Source of the DNA: a virus
Strand: one strand, 5' to 3'
Virus record (IMG/VR): IMGVR_UViG_3300021075_000003
Location: 1-64,000 of that record
Length of the DNA: 64,000 nt
Below, piece by piece: positions 7,497 to 16,355 of the stretch (the stretch's first letter is position 1; each line of letters opens with the position of its first letter). A program made the position numbers and the translations under genes. The notes beneath the pieces are model-generated. The model was not told the DNA's origin. It was given only the letters and a program-made list of their open reading frames with translations, and made no database searches.

Positions 7497-7875
7497 GATA
7501 TTCGATGTCGGGTGGCGCGGAGATGACCCAGTGCCTAAGACACTCTTCCACGGAATACCCGGCAGAGGCACTAGCCGTACGCGCGTATTGCCTGTAGGCC
7601 GCTGGCTATGGGCAGAAGCAAAGCTAGTCAAAGACGGCTCTGGTAAGAGTCAATATATTTCCGGTTTTCACTGCTACACTAGTATGGATGCTGTAAAAGA
7701 TTGGTTCAAAACTGGTAGCGCGTTTAACCGCATAGTCGTACAAGTAGAGATTGGCCCAAACTACAGAAGCAAAAATCGTGCAGTGCGACATACATTACTG
7801 GCAGACAAAATAAGAATTAGCGAAGACGATTGGGCTAATCGGATTCTCGCAGTAGATTTGATGGGAGAAAAATAA
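7483..7875 (+). CDS. Unknown protein
   Basis: 130 aa; a TTG nine bases earlier is an alternative start. It contains a basic Gly/Arg loop (HGIPGRGTSRTR), aromatic strands and FHCYTSMDAVKDWF. Mixed alpha/beta, probably soluble. It lies immediately before the RNA ligase. I do not recognise the family. Confidence 0.55.
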   Translation: MKAYKIFDVGWRGDDPVPKTLFHGIPGRGTSRTRVLPVGRWLWAEAKLVKDGSGKSQYISGFHCYTSMDAVKDWFKTGSAFNRIVVQVEIGPNYRSKNRAVRHTLLADKIRISEDDWANRILAVDLMGEK

Positions 7876-7889
7876 TCGGGTATCTTCAT

Positions 7890-8252
7890 GTGAAAAATTT
7901 GTACGCTGATCAAAGCATACTGCTCTTCAAAGAGTGCTACGCCAGCGAGAAAATTCATGGCTGCCTTAATAAAGGCACATTAATACGAACTGCAAATGGT
8001 GCAAACATACCTATAGAGCAGATAACGGTTGGTACAGAAATTTTATCTTATGATGAAAAGTTAAAACAATTTGTGCCAGCTACAGTCTCCGCAGTAGTCA
8101 TACAAGAACGCGATATCAGGCTAGGTTGGATGCGCATTGTTGTCGAAGACGGCAGCGCTATTGTGTGCACAGAAGATCATCCTTTTTTAACAGCACGCGG
8201 CTGGGTAATTGCCTCACAGTTAACTGCAGAGGATGATATATTGACAGTATAA
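7890..8252 (+). CDS. Rnl2-like RNA ligase N-extein fused to split intein N-half
   Basis: 120 aa from GTG. Residues 1-24 are the N-terminus of a T4 Rnl2-type RNA ligase and end in the nucleotidyl-transfer motif EKIHG, with K21 the lysine that is adenylylated. Residue 25 is a cysteine that starts an intein N-half (25-120): block A CLNKGTLIRT, an ILSYD strand, and block B with TEDH (94-97) before a stop codon. The intein half is about 96 residues, the size of known split-intein N-halves. The C-half and the rest of the ligase are encoded at 9017-9892, so active ligase needs protein trans-splicing. The ribosome site is weak. Confidence 0.85.
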   Translation: MKNLYADQSILLFKECYASEKIHGCLNKGTLIRTANGANIPIEQITVGTEILSYDEKLKQFVPATVSAVVIQERDIRLGWMRIVVEDGSAIVCTEDHPFLTARGWVIASQLTAEDDILTV

Positions 8253-8304
8253 GAAAAGTTTGCTAGTTTTAGGTAATACTAAATTTATCTAGGGCATAGC
8301 AATT

Positions 8305-9066
8305 ATGAAAAGTTTATCTGAAGTAGAGCTGCGCAAACTATACGAGGCCAGGGCAAAAATAGTGGATATTGCAGAGCACTTTAATGTTTGTGTACCTACA
8401 ATTTATAGGAATATTAAAGCATTAGGTTTGACACGCAAACCGCTTACAGTACGTCAAGATGTAACTAATAATGTTTATAATAGTCTAGTAGCTTTGAAAT
8501 TTGTAAAAGTTGATAACCACGCTAAAGCTATATGGCTATTTCGCTGTAATTGCGGCAAGGAATTTGAATGCGGAATTGCTTCAGTAAAACGCGGTCTAAC
8601 AAAATCTTGCGGCTGCTATAAGCGATCAAAATTACGTAAAGGTATTGGAGACCTATCTTGGGCATATTGGCATAAACTTGCAAAGAGCGCTGCTCAGCGT
8701 AATTTTGTTTTTGATATTACCATACAGCAAGGTTGGGAGTTATTTTTACAGCAGCAGCGGCAATGTGCCTTAAGTGGTTTGCCGTTGCTACTATCTCCAA
8801 ATAATGACAGATACCGTATACAAACTGCATCTTTAGACAGAATAGATTCAACATTAGGTTACATTTTAGACAATGTTCAATGGGTACATAAGCGAGTACA
8901 GTTCTTAAAACGAGATTATTCAGAAGAGGAGTTAATATTTTGGTGTACAAAAATAGCCAACAAACAACATACGCGTTACATAGATATAACGGAACGCGTA
9001 CCCAAGGAGATGCGTTTTGCGCATAATACAGATATACAGATTGCCAGAATTTTACACACGGTATGA
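8305..9066 (+). CDS. HNH-type homing endonuclease inside the fractured ligase gene
   Basis: 253 aa. The N-terminus is an HTH (VDIAEHFNVCVPTIYRNIKA). A zinc-binding module follows (CNCGKEF...SCGC), then a C-terminal nuclease-like part with CALSG, ASLDRIDS and GYILDNVQWV, as in phage HNH-family endonucleases. It is a separate gene between the two intein-ligase halves, the arrangement described for fractured genes with split inteins. It probably promotes spread of the whole insertion by cutting intein-free alleles. Its last 50 bases overlap the start of the C-half gene. AT-rich compared with its neighbours, which suggests separate origin. Confidence 0.8.
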   Translation: MKSLSEVELRKLYEARAKIVDIAEHFNVCVPTIYRNIKALGLTRKPLTVRQDVTNNVYNSLVALKFVKVDNHAKAIWLFRCNCGKEFECGIASVKRGLTKSCGCYKRSKLRKGIGDLSWAYWHKLAKSAAQRNFVFDITIQQGWELFLQQQRQCALSGLPLLLSPNNDRYRIQTASLDRIDSTLGYILDNVQWVHKRVQFLKRDYSEEELIFWCTKIANKQHTRYIDITERVPKEMRFAHNTDIQIARILHTV

Positions 9067-9892
9067 TTTAACTATAGCGGAAACACATAATTTTGTAGCT
9101 AATGGTTTTGTCGTACATAACTCGTCGGCGCACATAACTTGGAGTGGCGGCTTTCTTAGTTTCTTCTCTGGCGGCGCTAAGAGCGAGCAGTTCATAGAGC
9201 TGTTTAATCAAGACGAGCTACGTAGCGCATTTGAGAAATTTGGCGAGGGCGATGTAAAAATTTACGGCGAAGTATATGGCGGCAAAATGCAAAAAATGTC
9301 TGCCACATATGGTAAAGAACTTAAATTTGTAGCATTTGAAGTTAAGGTTGGGGAGAGCTGGCTAGTTGTCCCTGCGGCAGAATCAGTGGCGTGGGCCGCT
9401 GGTCTTGAGTTTGTGCATTACAAACAGATACCTGCAACGCTTGAAGCTATTGATGCCGAGCGCGATGCAGAGTCCTGGCAAGCTGTACGCAATAAAATGG
9501 GCCCAGGACATATCCGAGAGGGTGTAGTACTTAGGCCGCTAATGGAACTGCGCAAGAACAACGGTGAGCGCATCATAGCCAAGCACAAGCGCGCAGAGTT
9601 TGCTGAGCACCTACATCAGCCCAAGGTGGTAGATCCTGCGCAACTGCAAGTACTGATGGCCGCAGAAGCTATCGCCGATCAGTGGTGTGTACCAATGCGG
9701 CTAGAGCATGTACTGCAGACGATCGAGGCGACGGGCATGGAGCACACTAGTATGGTCATCAAAGCCATGCTAGCGGATATACAACGTGAGAGTGTAGGCG
9801 AGATTGTTTGGAGCAAAGCTGCCGAACAAGCTATAGGTAAGAGAGCCGCGCAGCTTTGGAAGAAACGAGTTTGTAATATAGCTAATGGATAA
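9017..9892 (+). CDS. Split intein C-half fused to RNA ligase C-extein
   Basis: 291 aa from a TTG start with AAGGAG seven bases upstream. Residues 1-35 are the intein C-half with block F (YDLTIAETHNF) and block G (NGFVVHN), ending in Asn35; Ser36 is the +1 nucleophile. Residues 36-291 are the ligase body: SAHITW just after the active-site lysine motif, KIYGEVYGG (motif III-like), KFVAFEV (IIIa), EGVVLRP (IV) and IAKHKRAEF (V). Splicing with the product of 7890-8252 would rebuild a 280-residue Rnl2-like ligase, which seals 3'-OH/5'-phosphate nicks in RNA. The C-terminus overlaps the next gene by 8 bases. Confidence 0.85.
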   Translation: MRIIQIYRLPEFYTRYDLTIAETHNFVANGFVVHNSSAHITWSGGFLSFFSGGAKSEQFIELFNQDELRSAFEKFGEGDVKIYGEVYGGKMQKMSATYGKELKFVAFEVKVGESWLVVPAAESVAWAAGLEFVHYKQIPATLEAIDAERDAESWQAVRNKMGPGHIREGVVLRPLMELRKNNGERIIAKHKRAEFAEHLHQPKVVDPAQLQVLMAAEAIADQWCVPMRLEHVLQTIEATGMEHTSMVIKAMLADIQRESVGEIVWSKAAEQAIGKRAAQLWKKRVCNIANG

Positions 9893-10295
9893 TGAAGCTA
9901 AAATTCATCCTGAGATGAAAAAGTCTGAGACCTTCTTAGACAAGTTGCGTGTGCGAACCGATGACTTCGCTAAAAGTAGGCTGGAAGAAGTTCCAGAACT
10001 AGATGCCATAGTTGTTACCTTCGTCTACGCCGCCGCACTAGGCGATTCGGTAGAGCCGGCCGCGCTAAGTTACATTTCTAACGACAACCCAGTAACACGA
10101 GCGCGGATAGGTACTGCCTTAAGTAAAACCGTAACAATTGCAACACGGTACGTAGCCAGCGGGTTTTACGACGCAGTGGAAACGCTCAAAGCAATGGATA
10201 AGGAATTTAATGCCAGACGAATCGCAGTCGAAGCAATCGACAAGCAAGTCGAGACTGCCGGTGGCGGGAATACCAACACTAGCGGAACTGCTTAA
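9885..10295 (+). CDS. Unknown protein
   Basis: 136 aa, soluble, helical (LDAIVVTFVYAAALGDSVEP), with a Gly/Asn/Thr-rich tail. The palindrome TTCATC-N4-GATGAA lies in codons 7-12. The 3' end overlaps the RNase H-like gene by 86 bases. Not recognised. Confidence 0.55.
   Translation: MDNEAKIHPEMKKSETFLDKLRVRTDDFAKSRLEEVPELDAIVVTFVYAAALGDSVEPAALSYISNDNPVTRARIGTALSKTVTIATRYVASGFYDAVETLKAMDKEFNARRIAVEAIDKQVETAGGGNTNTSGTA
9904..9919. promoter_or_regulatory. Palindrome TTCATC-CTGA-GATGAA, copy 1
   Basis: One of four copies in the window of a 6-4-6 inverted repeat with A-rich flanks. This copy lies inside the first codons of the unknown gene at 9885. Function unknown. Confidence 0.5.
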
Positions 10296-10845
10296 ACACT
10301 GCAATATTCTTGACTGGGACGCCTTAATAATAGGCGACGGGTCTGGGCAGGGTTGGAAGATGGGCGCCGGCTGGGCCGGTGTGTTAATTGATCGCGCAAG
10401 TTATGCACGTAAGTTATTCTTTGGCGCGATGAACACGGGTACGGTAACGCTAGGAGAGCTTATGCCGTACCTGCATGCATTGTCCTGGTACACAGGTAAA
10501 GACGGACCAGGTACGCATCGACGGAAAGAGAAATTGGCTAACTCTAAGCAGATGCAGATACATATCTGCACCGATAGCCAAATCATCGCTATGTCTGGTA
10601 ACAATCCAGAATCGCGACACACGCATCAGGAGATATGGAAGGTCTTTGATGAGTTTCGTAAGCGCGGGTTCGTGATCACCTTCCATTTTGTGGATCGCGG
10701 GCGAATCAACATGAATGTGCTGGTAGATGAAGTTTCACGCCAGGCGCGCATAGATTTAGAAAAAACGTACGATAGCGCAATACAAACGCTTAGCGCACGG
10801 TATGAGCTTCCAGAAGACTTGTCAATTTACGACTTCTCTGACTAA
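10210..10845 (+). CDS. RNase H-like protein
   Basis: 211 aa; AAGGAA before the ATG. The RNase HI fold is suggested by DGSG (D43), an acidic residue in TLGELMPYL (E83), CTDSQ (D122) and VDEVSRQAR (D173), the four catalytic acidic positions in order. A family member would cleave RNA in RNA:DNA hybrids and so could remove primers, fitting the replication genes in the window. The first 20 residues are a polar extension. The start region overlaps the upstream gene by 86 bases. Confidence 0.75.
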   Translation: MPDESQSKQSTSKSRLPVAGIPTLAELLKHCNILDWDALIIGDGSGQGWKMGAGWAGVLIDRASYARKLFFGAMNTGTVTLGELMPYLHALSWYTGKDGPGTHRRKEKLANSKQMQIHICTDSQIIAMSGNNPESRHTHQEIWKVFDEFRKRGFVITFHFVDRGRINMNVLVDEVSRQARIDLEKTYDSAIQTLSARYELPEDLSIYDFSD

Positions 10846-10898
10846 GCTATACCGCCATTGTGTAGCGTTATAACAGCAGAGGAGAAGTGTAAGACTAA

Positions 10899-11225
10899 AT
10901 GTACAAAGCATTTATACAGATGCCGTTGGCTCTGTATCAGGAAAAAATTGCCGTCGTGGAGGCTGAGATTGAGTTGGCAGATGAGTTTAGTCCACAAACA
11001 GGGCAATGGATATACCATGAACTATTTGGCGGACTCATGCCGCTCGGCACAATCGTCTACGACGGTGACCGGAATGCGATTGTCTTGACCGCAAGTGGTA
11101 CTACGTATGACTTTACAATGACTCTAGAAGAATGGCTGGAAGCTAGACCGAAATGGCATGTAGCTGATAGGCCGTTTATAGGGGTCGGACAAAAGAAAGA
11201 AGAGATACTCGATAATGACGAATGA
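10899..11225 (+). CDS. Unknown protein
   Basis: 108 aa; an AGAGGAG stretch lies about 15 bases upstream of the ATG. It is acidic, with an N-terminal helix (LYQEKIAVVEAEIELADEF) and beta-like middle. It overlaps the DNA ligase start by 11 bases. Function unknown. Confidence 0.55.
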   Translation: MYKAFIQMPLALYQEKIAVVEAEIELADEFSPQTGQWIYHELFGGLMPLGTIVYDGDRNAIVLTASGTTYDFTMTLEEWLEARPKWHVADRPFIGVGQKKEEILDNDE

Positions 11226-13239
11226 GCAAGTTACGGCAAAGCATGCAAAGCTATGCTCGGACATACGTAGGCACGACCGTCTATACTATGTGGACGCGCA
11301 ACCGACTATTACGGATAAAGAATACGATGAGCTCTTTCAGGAACTGCTTGACTACGAGTCCAAGCATACCGCGCTAGACATCGCCGATAGTCCTACACAG
11401 CGTGTCGGCGGAGAACCCGTAGATAGCCTCAACTCGATAACACACGGCGAGTACATGCTATCGATCGATAACGCTTTCAATTCGGAGGAGTTAAGGAAGC
11501 GCTGGGATAAGTGGCATAAAGAGCTCGGTACAACTCCTCAAGTTATGCTGGAGGCAAAAGTAGACGGCTTGGCTGTCAGTTTGCTGTACAGTAACGGCGT
11601 ACTGACGAGCGCGGTAACACGAGGCGACGGCTCCAAGGGTGACGACATCCTACACAGTGCGCGTAATATGCGCGGTGTGCCAATGAAGCTAGAGAAAACG
11701 GGCGCCCCGGATTTCTTCAAAGATACCTTCGTAGAGGTTCGCGGTGAGGCGTTCATCAGCCAGGACGACTTTCGACGGCTAACCGCTGCGCAAACTAAAG
11801 CAGGAGAGAAGCCGTGGACACATCCCAGATCCGCGGCAGTGGGGGCGCTAAGGAGCCTAGATCCGAAACAAGCATGGGCGCGACACGTGCGCTTTATCAT
11901 GCACGGCATAGGCACATGTTCAGCAAAACTACTTGCCGACAACTGGAATAGCACCAAGCACCAGTTTAAGCTCTACGGCATGCCTGTGATATTAACACTA
12001 GCGCATGGCGCATTACAGTTTGACGACATATCTCCTACCGTAGACGCTGCACGGCGTACGATCGCTGCCAGCGAGCTACCTACGGACGGTGTGGTAGTTA
12101 AACTAAGCAAGTTTGCTGACCAGAATGCACTAGGCTCGTCCTCGCGTGCGATTAACTGGGCTATTGCTGTGAAGAAGGATCTCTACACAGGTATTACCAC
12201 TGTAGCTAATTTGGCTATACAGGTAGGCAAGCTCGGCACCCTTACTCCAGTAGTACTGCTGAACCCAGTCGATATTGACGGCACCTCGATCACCAAAGCT
12301 ACTCTGCATAACTTTGATGAAGTGGATCGGCTTGATATACGTATGGGCGACACCGTGCTGGTAGAGAAAGCCGGTAAGATCATTCCGCACATCATTAGTG
12401 TGGATAAGAGTAAGCGCGTAGGCAGCCCCAAACCATTTCAACGGCCAACCACCTGTCCGTTGTGCAAGGGCGTAGCAGCGCAAGACGGAGTGGCAATCAA
12501 GTGTACTAACACGCTAGGCTGTAACGCGCAGCTGGCAGCCACCATACTAGCAGCGGCAGATAGGGATCGACTTTGTATTGATGGACTTGGTCCGTCGCTT
12601 GTCCAGAACATGATTAGTAATGGACTAGTCAAGAATTTTGTTGATCTGTGGTATCTGGGTAACAAGCGCAAAGAACTGATCGAGCTCGATAGGCTGGGCG
12701 AGAAGAGTGTTAACAAGCTACTAGCTGAGCTTGAAGCGGCTAAGAAGCTGCCGCCGGATAGATTGCTATCCTGTTTGAATATACCTGGCTTGGGTAGAAC
12801 GAAATCCAAGCTACTGGTAAACACATACGGCAAACTTGAGGAGATCGCCAGTCTCTCTGTGGAGGAGTTGAAGCCGCTTGTAGGCAACGTGGCCAGCAAG
12901 TCGATCGCGGCTTGGTTTGAGAAGAAGGAAAATGTTGTGCTAATAGGCAAGCTATTAGCCCTGGGATTTAATCCCGGCGAAGAGGAAACACAGCCAGCTA
13001 GTGCAGACGGTCCGCTTGTAGGCAAGAAATGCTGCGCTACAGGATCATTTGAGAAGTACACCCGGGAAACCATCCATAACGCTATTGTTACTGCCGGCGG
13101 AACCGTGGCTTCTAGTGTTTCCAGCAAAACCGCCTACTTGATTGTAGGCAAAGACGGAGGATCAAAAGTAACCAACGCGGCAAAACTAAAGGTGCCGTGT
13201 CTAACGGAAGCGCAATTTGATGCGCTAATCAAAGTGTAA
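11215..13239 (+). CDS. ligA: NAD-dependent DNA ligase
   Basis: Seals nicks in DNA using NAD+. 674 aa, the normal length of bacterial LigA. The order is: Ia domain for NAD binding at the N-terminus (RLYYVDAQPTITDKEYDEL), the adenylation motif EAKVDG with K115, TRGDG, an OB-fold, a four-cysteine zinc finger (CPLC...CTNTLGC), a helix-hairpin-helix region (LNIPGLGRTKSKLL) and a C-terminal BRCT domain from about residue 598 to the end. All parts look intact. Phages more often carry ATP-dependent ligases, so a full bacterial-type enzyme suggests acquisition from a bacterium. Confidence 0.97.
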   Translation: MTNEQVTAKHAKLCSDIRRHDRLYYVDAQPTITDKEYDELFQELLDYESKHTALDIADSPTQRVGGEPVDSLNSITHGEYMLSIDNAFNSEELRKRWDKWHKELGTTPQVMLEAKVDGLAVSLLYSNGVLTSAVTRGDGSKGDDILHSARNMRGVPMKLEKTGAPDFFKDTFVEVRGEAFISQDDFRRLTAAQTKAGEKPWTHPRSAAVGALRSLDPKQAWARHVRFIMHGIGTCSAKLLADNWNSTKHQFKLYGMPVILTLAHGALQFDDISPTVDAARRTIAASELPTDGVVVKLSKFADQNALGSSSRAINWAIAVKKDLYTGITTVANLAIQVGKLGTLTPVVLLNPVDIDGTSITKATLHNFDEVDRLDIRMGDTVLVEKAGKIIPHIISVDKSKRVGSPKPFQRPTTCPLCKGVAAQDGVAIKCTNTLGCNAQLAATILAAADRDRLCIDGLGPSLVQNMISNGLVKNFVDLWYLGNKRKELIELDRLGEKSVNKLLAELEAAKKLPPDRLLSCLNIPGLGRTKSKLLVNTYGKLEEIASLSVEELKPLVGNVASKSIAAWFEKKENVVLIGKLLALGFNPGEEETQPASADGPLVGKKCCATGSFEKYTRETIHNAIVTAGGTVASSVSSKTAYLIVGKDGGSKVTNAAKLKVPCLTEAQFDALIKV

Positions 13240-13287
13240 CTACGAAGTTTATTCGTAATCACTTCTAACCCAAAGGAGCTGTTTAAG

Positions 13288-13611
13288 ATGAGTACTACCA
13301 ACGATTTCTGTGGCGTTTGTGGCGAATTTGATACTTGTGTTTATGCCACAATGCCCGGCACTGCTATTGCTGTGGCCTATTGCCCGGATTGCAGTCTTGT
13401 TGGCGCCCAGCCTTTTGACCTGCTTGCTTTGCAAGTGGCGAAGGCCGGAGGGTTTGATGCAATGGTGTCTGGCGACGCCGTAGACTTACTACCAACCACT
13501 TACGACACACTAGAACGACTCGACCGCACGATGGAAGAATTCGAGGCGGCGGTCACCCACTGCGCTGCGTTCATTGAAATGAACGATCTGCAGGAGGTAG
13601 AAGGAAACTAA
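13288..13611 (+). CDS. Unknown zinc-ribbon protein
   Basis: 107 aa with AAAGGAG upstream. The N-terminal 45 residues contain CGVCGEFDTC and CPDC, a probable zinc ribbon. The rest is helical and acidic. Its stop overlaps the start of the next gene. Function unknown. The short gap before it contains the inverted repeat TACGAA/TTCGTA, which I could not assign a role. Confidence 0.55.
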   Translation: MSTTNDFCGVCGEFDTCVYATMPGTAIAVAYCPDCSLVGAQPFDLLALQVAKAGGFDAMVSGDAVDLLPTTYDTLERLDRTMEEFEAAVTHCAAFIEMNDLQEVEGN

Positions 13612-14066
13612 TGACGAAAACAACAGTACGGCCGGTGGCTACAAAAGCAACCAAATTACCGCAGTCCACAAAGCCTGCCCTGTCCAGCATCCAGCGCATA
13701 GTTATGCTCTGCATGTTCAACAACAACAAGCCGCTTAGCGACCGTGACTTGACGCTCCTCACTGGACGTCACAACAGTTCGGTGCGTGGAGCGCGTGAGG
13801 CGCTTGTTAAAGCTGGCATAGCCAAGCATAGCGGCTTTAAGTACCATGCCGACAGCCGGAAGGCCCACATGACTTGGAGCTACGTACCGCCAGGCCGCGG
13901 GCGTGGCCAAGCGGTGGAGGTGATGCTGCATAAGCGCATTATGGACTGCGTGAATAAGATCTCGTGCCTTAAAGAGTCGGTCAGGACCGACCGGCGCGCA
14001 CTACGTGCGTTAGAGGCGAAGGCGGGCAAGAAACAGCGAGAGCTCGCCGCAGCGGCCGCCAGCTAA
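13611..14066 (+). CDS. Probable winged-helix DNA-binding protein
   Basis: 151 aa; GAAGGAAACTA before the ATG. After a basic Thr/Lys-rich leader, residues about 27-80 look like a winged helix (IQRIVMLCMF, SDRDLTLLTG, SVRGAREALVKAGIAKHSG). A basic coiled-coil-like tail with many Arg/Lys/Ala follows. A terminator directly follows the gene. A transcriptional regulator or nucleoid-type role is inferred from these features only. Confidence 0.55.
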   Translation: MTKTTVRPVATKATKLPQSTKPALSSIQRIVMLCMFNNNKPLSDRDLTLLTGRHNSSVRGAREALVKAGIAKHSGFKYHADSRKAHMTWSYVPPGRGRGQAVEVMLHKRIMDCVNKISCLKESVRTDRRALRALEAKAGKKQRELAAAAAS

Positions 14067-14084
14067 GCTACATATTGATACGTG

Positions 14085-14119
14085 AACACGGCCCGGCTAT
14101 TATGGTCGGGCCGTGTTTA
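14085..14119 (+). terminator. Intrinsic terminator
   Basis: Stem ACACGGCCCG (14086-14095) pairs with CGGGCCGTGT (14107-14116), loop of 11, then TTTATTAA. It ends the ligA-containing unit. Confidence 0.8.
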
Positions 14120-14147
14120 TTAAGTAACCAACAATCGGAGGTCACAT

Positions 14148-14984
14148 GTGACTGAATTTGCTGACACTGGGCTTACACTAGAACAACCAGAAGCAATAGT
14201 AATCCCTGTAATTGTTCCCAGCAGCCGCCGCAGAATGGCGCGCTATAACTCTAAATTAAGCGTATACCAGCTAGACACGCAGGGATGGACAGTAGTAGGT
14301 ACCAATAGACTGTTTGGAGTTTACCAACTTCCGTTAAAGGCAGTCCATTGGGGTTTAGCGCACATACCAACAGGCTATGTACTATTCGGTAAATTTCGAT
14401 TACGCGAAGAGGCAGAAGACTTTGGTTCTTGGGTGTGGCTTAACAGTGTAAACCGTGAGGGCTTAACGTTAGCTACGCAGACAGAGCTAGTAGCTGCGCT
14501 TGGTCCGCGTGTGCGCAGCCGAGCGTCGTCAGATAAGGTGCTGATTGGTAGACCTGTCCGTACGCGCAATATTGGTTGCGGCACAGAGACAACTACCACA
14601 GAGAAGCTAATGCTGGAACGTGCGGCCGAGATGTATGCGGCACGGGCGGAGCTAAAAGAGGAGCAGACTAAATTCCTATTAGCGCTAAATACCAAAGAAC
14701 AGCTAGCGGAGCGCACGCTTACACGGCTTGAGGCTATGAGTAAGGCTGCTTCTGAAAACCTAACTGCCAGTGAAAGCATGCGACGTAGCGTAGAAGCAGA
14801 TAGAGCTGAATTTGTCATTGATCAGCAGGACTTACGCATAGACGAGCAGCGACTAATACGGACGCGGGACAGCTTGGCGCGCGCTGTGCGAGGCTGTGTC
14901 GATCCAGACGAAGATGTAGGAGTATTGCGCGCACTGCGTGGTATTCGTTCGCGCGTGCCATTAACTAGCGAATTTTTAATCTAA
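14148..14984 (+). CDS. Unknown coiled-coil protein
   Basis: 278 aa from GTG with CGGAGG upstream. The N-terminal 120 residues are globular with several Trp residues. Residues about 150-245 form a long charged coiled coil (EKLMLERAAEMYAARAELKE and following heptads). No enzymatic motif seen. It is the first gene after a terminator. Confidence 0.6.
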   Translation: MTEFADTGLTLEQPEAIVIPVIVPSSRRRMARYNSKLSVYQLDTQGWTVVGTNRLFGVYQLPLKAVHWGLAHIPTGYVLFGKFRLREEAEDFGSWVWLNSVNREGLTLATQTELVAALGPRVRSRASSDKVLIGRPVRTRNIGCGTETTTTEKLMLERAAEMYAARAELKEEQTKFLLALNTKEQLAERTLTRLEAMSKAASENLTASESMRRSVEADRAEFVIDQQDLRIDEQRLIRTRDSLARAVRGCVDPDEDVGVLRALRGIRSRVPLTSEFLI

Positions 14985-14997
14985 CTAAGGAGTAATC

Positions 14998-15585
14998 GTG
15001 TTTGACCACGTGTTTGTGGATATGGACGGCGTACTGTGTGACATGATAGGAGCCGTGCTGAAACTGCACGATCGATCAGACATGTACAAATCCGTAGAGT
15101 ATCATTTTGAACGTACTCTGGACATGAGCGTTGCAAATGCTTGGGCCCCTGTGATCGCCTCCGGCCCAAAATTCTGGGAAAACCTGGAAATGTTTCCGTG
15201 GGCTTTGGAGCTGATCGACTTCGCGAATAAGATATCGCGCGAAGTGACTATACTAACGCGCCCGCTAATACTGGAACATTCTGATGGGCGCGAGACTGGC
15301 TACTGCGTGCAAGGCAAACTAGCCTGGCTGCGGAAAAACTTGAACTGGAACAGAGACGTTATTTTTACTGCTAAGAAGAACGCAGTATCAAAGCCAGGAG
15401 CGTTGCTGATTGACGATGACGAACTGTATGAAGAACAGTTTAGAGCAGCAGGCGGACACCAGATCATTTGGCCGTCATTTCACAATAAGTTCAAAGATAA
15501 ACAATTTTCCCCTATGAACGAGGCGTATCGTCAATACGCGCTCGCCTTACGGGAAATACGACACAAGAAATGGGGAACCACATGA
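14998..15585 (+). CDS. HAD-family phosphatase, 5'(3')-deoxyribonucleotidase-like
   Basis: 195 aa from GTG with AAGGAG upstream. HAD motif I is FVDMDGVLCD (nucleophile D8 and acid/base D10), motif II is ILTRP and motif IV is LIDDDELYEEQF. With this short cap it most resembles 5'(3')-deoxyribonucleotidases that dephosphorylate dNMPs. Substrate is inferred. The next gene encodes a dNMP-kinase-like protein and overlaps by ATGA, suggesting both act on the nucleotide pool during infection. Confidence 0.75.
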   Translation: MFDHVFVDMDGVLCDMIGAVLKLHDRSDMYKSVEYHFERTLDMSVANAWAPVIASGPKFWENLEMFPWALELIDFANKISREVTILTRPLILEHSDGRETGYCVQGKLAWLRKNLNWNRDVIFTAKKNAVSKPGALLIDDDELYEEQFRAAGGHQIIWPSFHNKFKDKQFSPMNEAYRQYALALREIRHKKWGTT

Positions 15586-16073
15586 CGCTGTTGGCAATTT
15601 GTGGCCATGGCAGGTCCGGCAAAGACACCGCATCAATTTTCCTGCAAGTACATTCCACACTTCGATATGAAGGCAGTACTTCAGAGGCGGCCGCGAAACT
15701 ATGTTTTACGCAACTTCATGCCAAATATGGATATACGTCCGTAGAAGAGGCGTTTGCAGATAGGCATAGCCATAGACTAGAATGGGCAGAGATCATCTGG
15801 GACTATAATAAACCAGACGGTATTCGCCTCTATGAGGATATGATAAAGAGTAGCGATATTCTCAACGGTATCCGGCGTAAGGGCGAGCTAGATGCTCTTC
15901 GTCAGAGATATGCCGCTCTGCTAGTTATATGGATTGATCGGGAAGTGCCTACCGATCCGTCATTGGAAATGACCAAGGACGACGCAGACATAATCATACC
16001 GAACAACGGTACGATACTTGAATTTCACAGCCGATTATTTCGTTTCGCAGCCACAGCTAAAATACTGAGGTGA
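15582..16073 (+). CDS. P-loop kinase, deoxynucleoside monophosphate kinase-like
   Basis: 163 aa; the ATG at 15582 overlaps the upstream TGA (ATGA) and is preferred over the one at 15570. The Walker A motif GHGRSGKD is at residues 8-15, immediately after the first strand as in phage dNMP kinases. The C-terminus has DADIIIPNNGTILEF, typical of the adenine-binding end of such kinases. It would phosphorylate dNMPs to dNDPs. Shorter than T4-type dNMP kinases, so substrate range is uncertain. Confidence 0.65.
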   Translation: MTLLAICGHGRSGKDTASIFLQVHSTLRYEGSTSEAAAKLCFTQLHAKYGYTSVEEAFADRHSHRLEWAEIIWDYNKPDGIRLYEDMIKSSDILNGIRRKGELDALRQRYAALLVIWIDREVPTDPSLEMTKDDADIIIPNNGTILEFHSRLFRFAATAKILR

Positions 16074-16076
16074 CAA

Positions 16077-16355
16077 ATGTTAGTTACAGTCGGCGGCAAA
16101 AAGTGGAATATGTTGTTTGCTCCGACCCCAGGTTGTGATGGCGAGTGCGATCCGCCAAATAAGAAGAAGAAACAAATACGGCTACCAGCTAGATTAAAGA
16201 GAGACCAGCGCAGGCTTCTAACGGTAATTCTGCACGAATGCCTACACGCCTCTGACTGGTCTAAAGACGAAAGCTGGGTTGAACCTATTGCAGAAGATTT
16301 AGCGCGCATACTGTGGCGCACGGGATTTAGATTATCAGAACCGAAAGAGCTTTAA
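16077..16355 (+). CDS. Small HExxH metallopeptidase-like protein
   Basis: 92 aa. The motif HECLH (residues 53-57) in a helix, followed by an acidic helix (WVEPIAEDLARILW), resembles the core of SprT/ImmA-type zinc metallopeptidases. A basic loop KKKKQIRLP precedes it, in the place of the beta-hairpin. It is very small for a protease, so it may be a minimal or inactive member. The stop overlaps the next ATG. Confidence 0.55.
   Translation: MLVTVGGKKWNMLFAPTPGCDGECDPPNKKKKQIRLPARLKRDQRRLLTVILHECLHASDWSKDESWVEPIAEDLARILWRTGFRLSEPKEL

Noticed and set aside
12438-13127. 229-codon frame on the - strand within ligA
   Set aside because: Antisense shadow; Ser/Leu-rich composition typical of reversed coding DNA.
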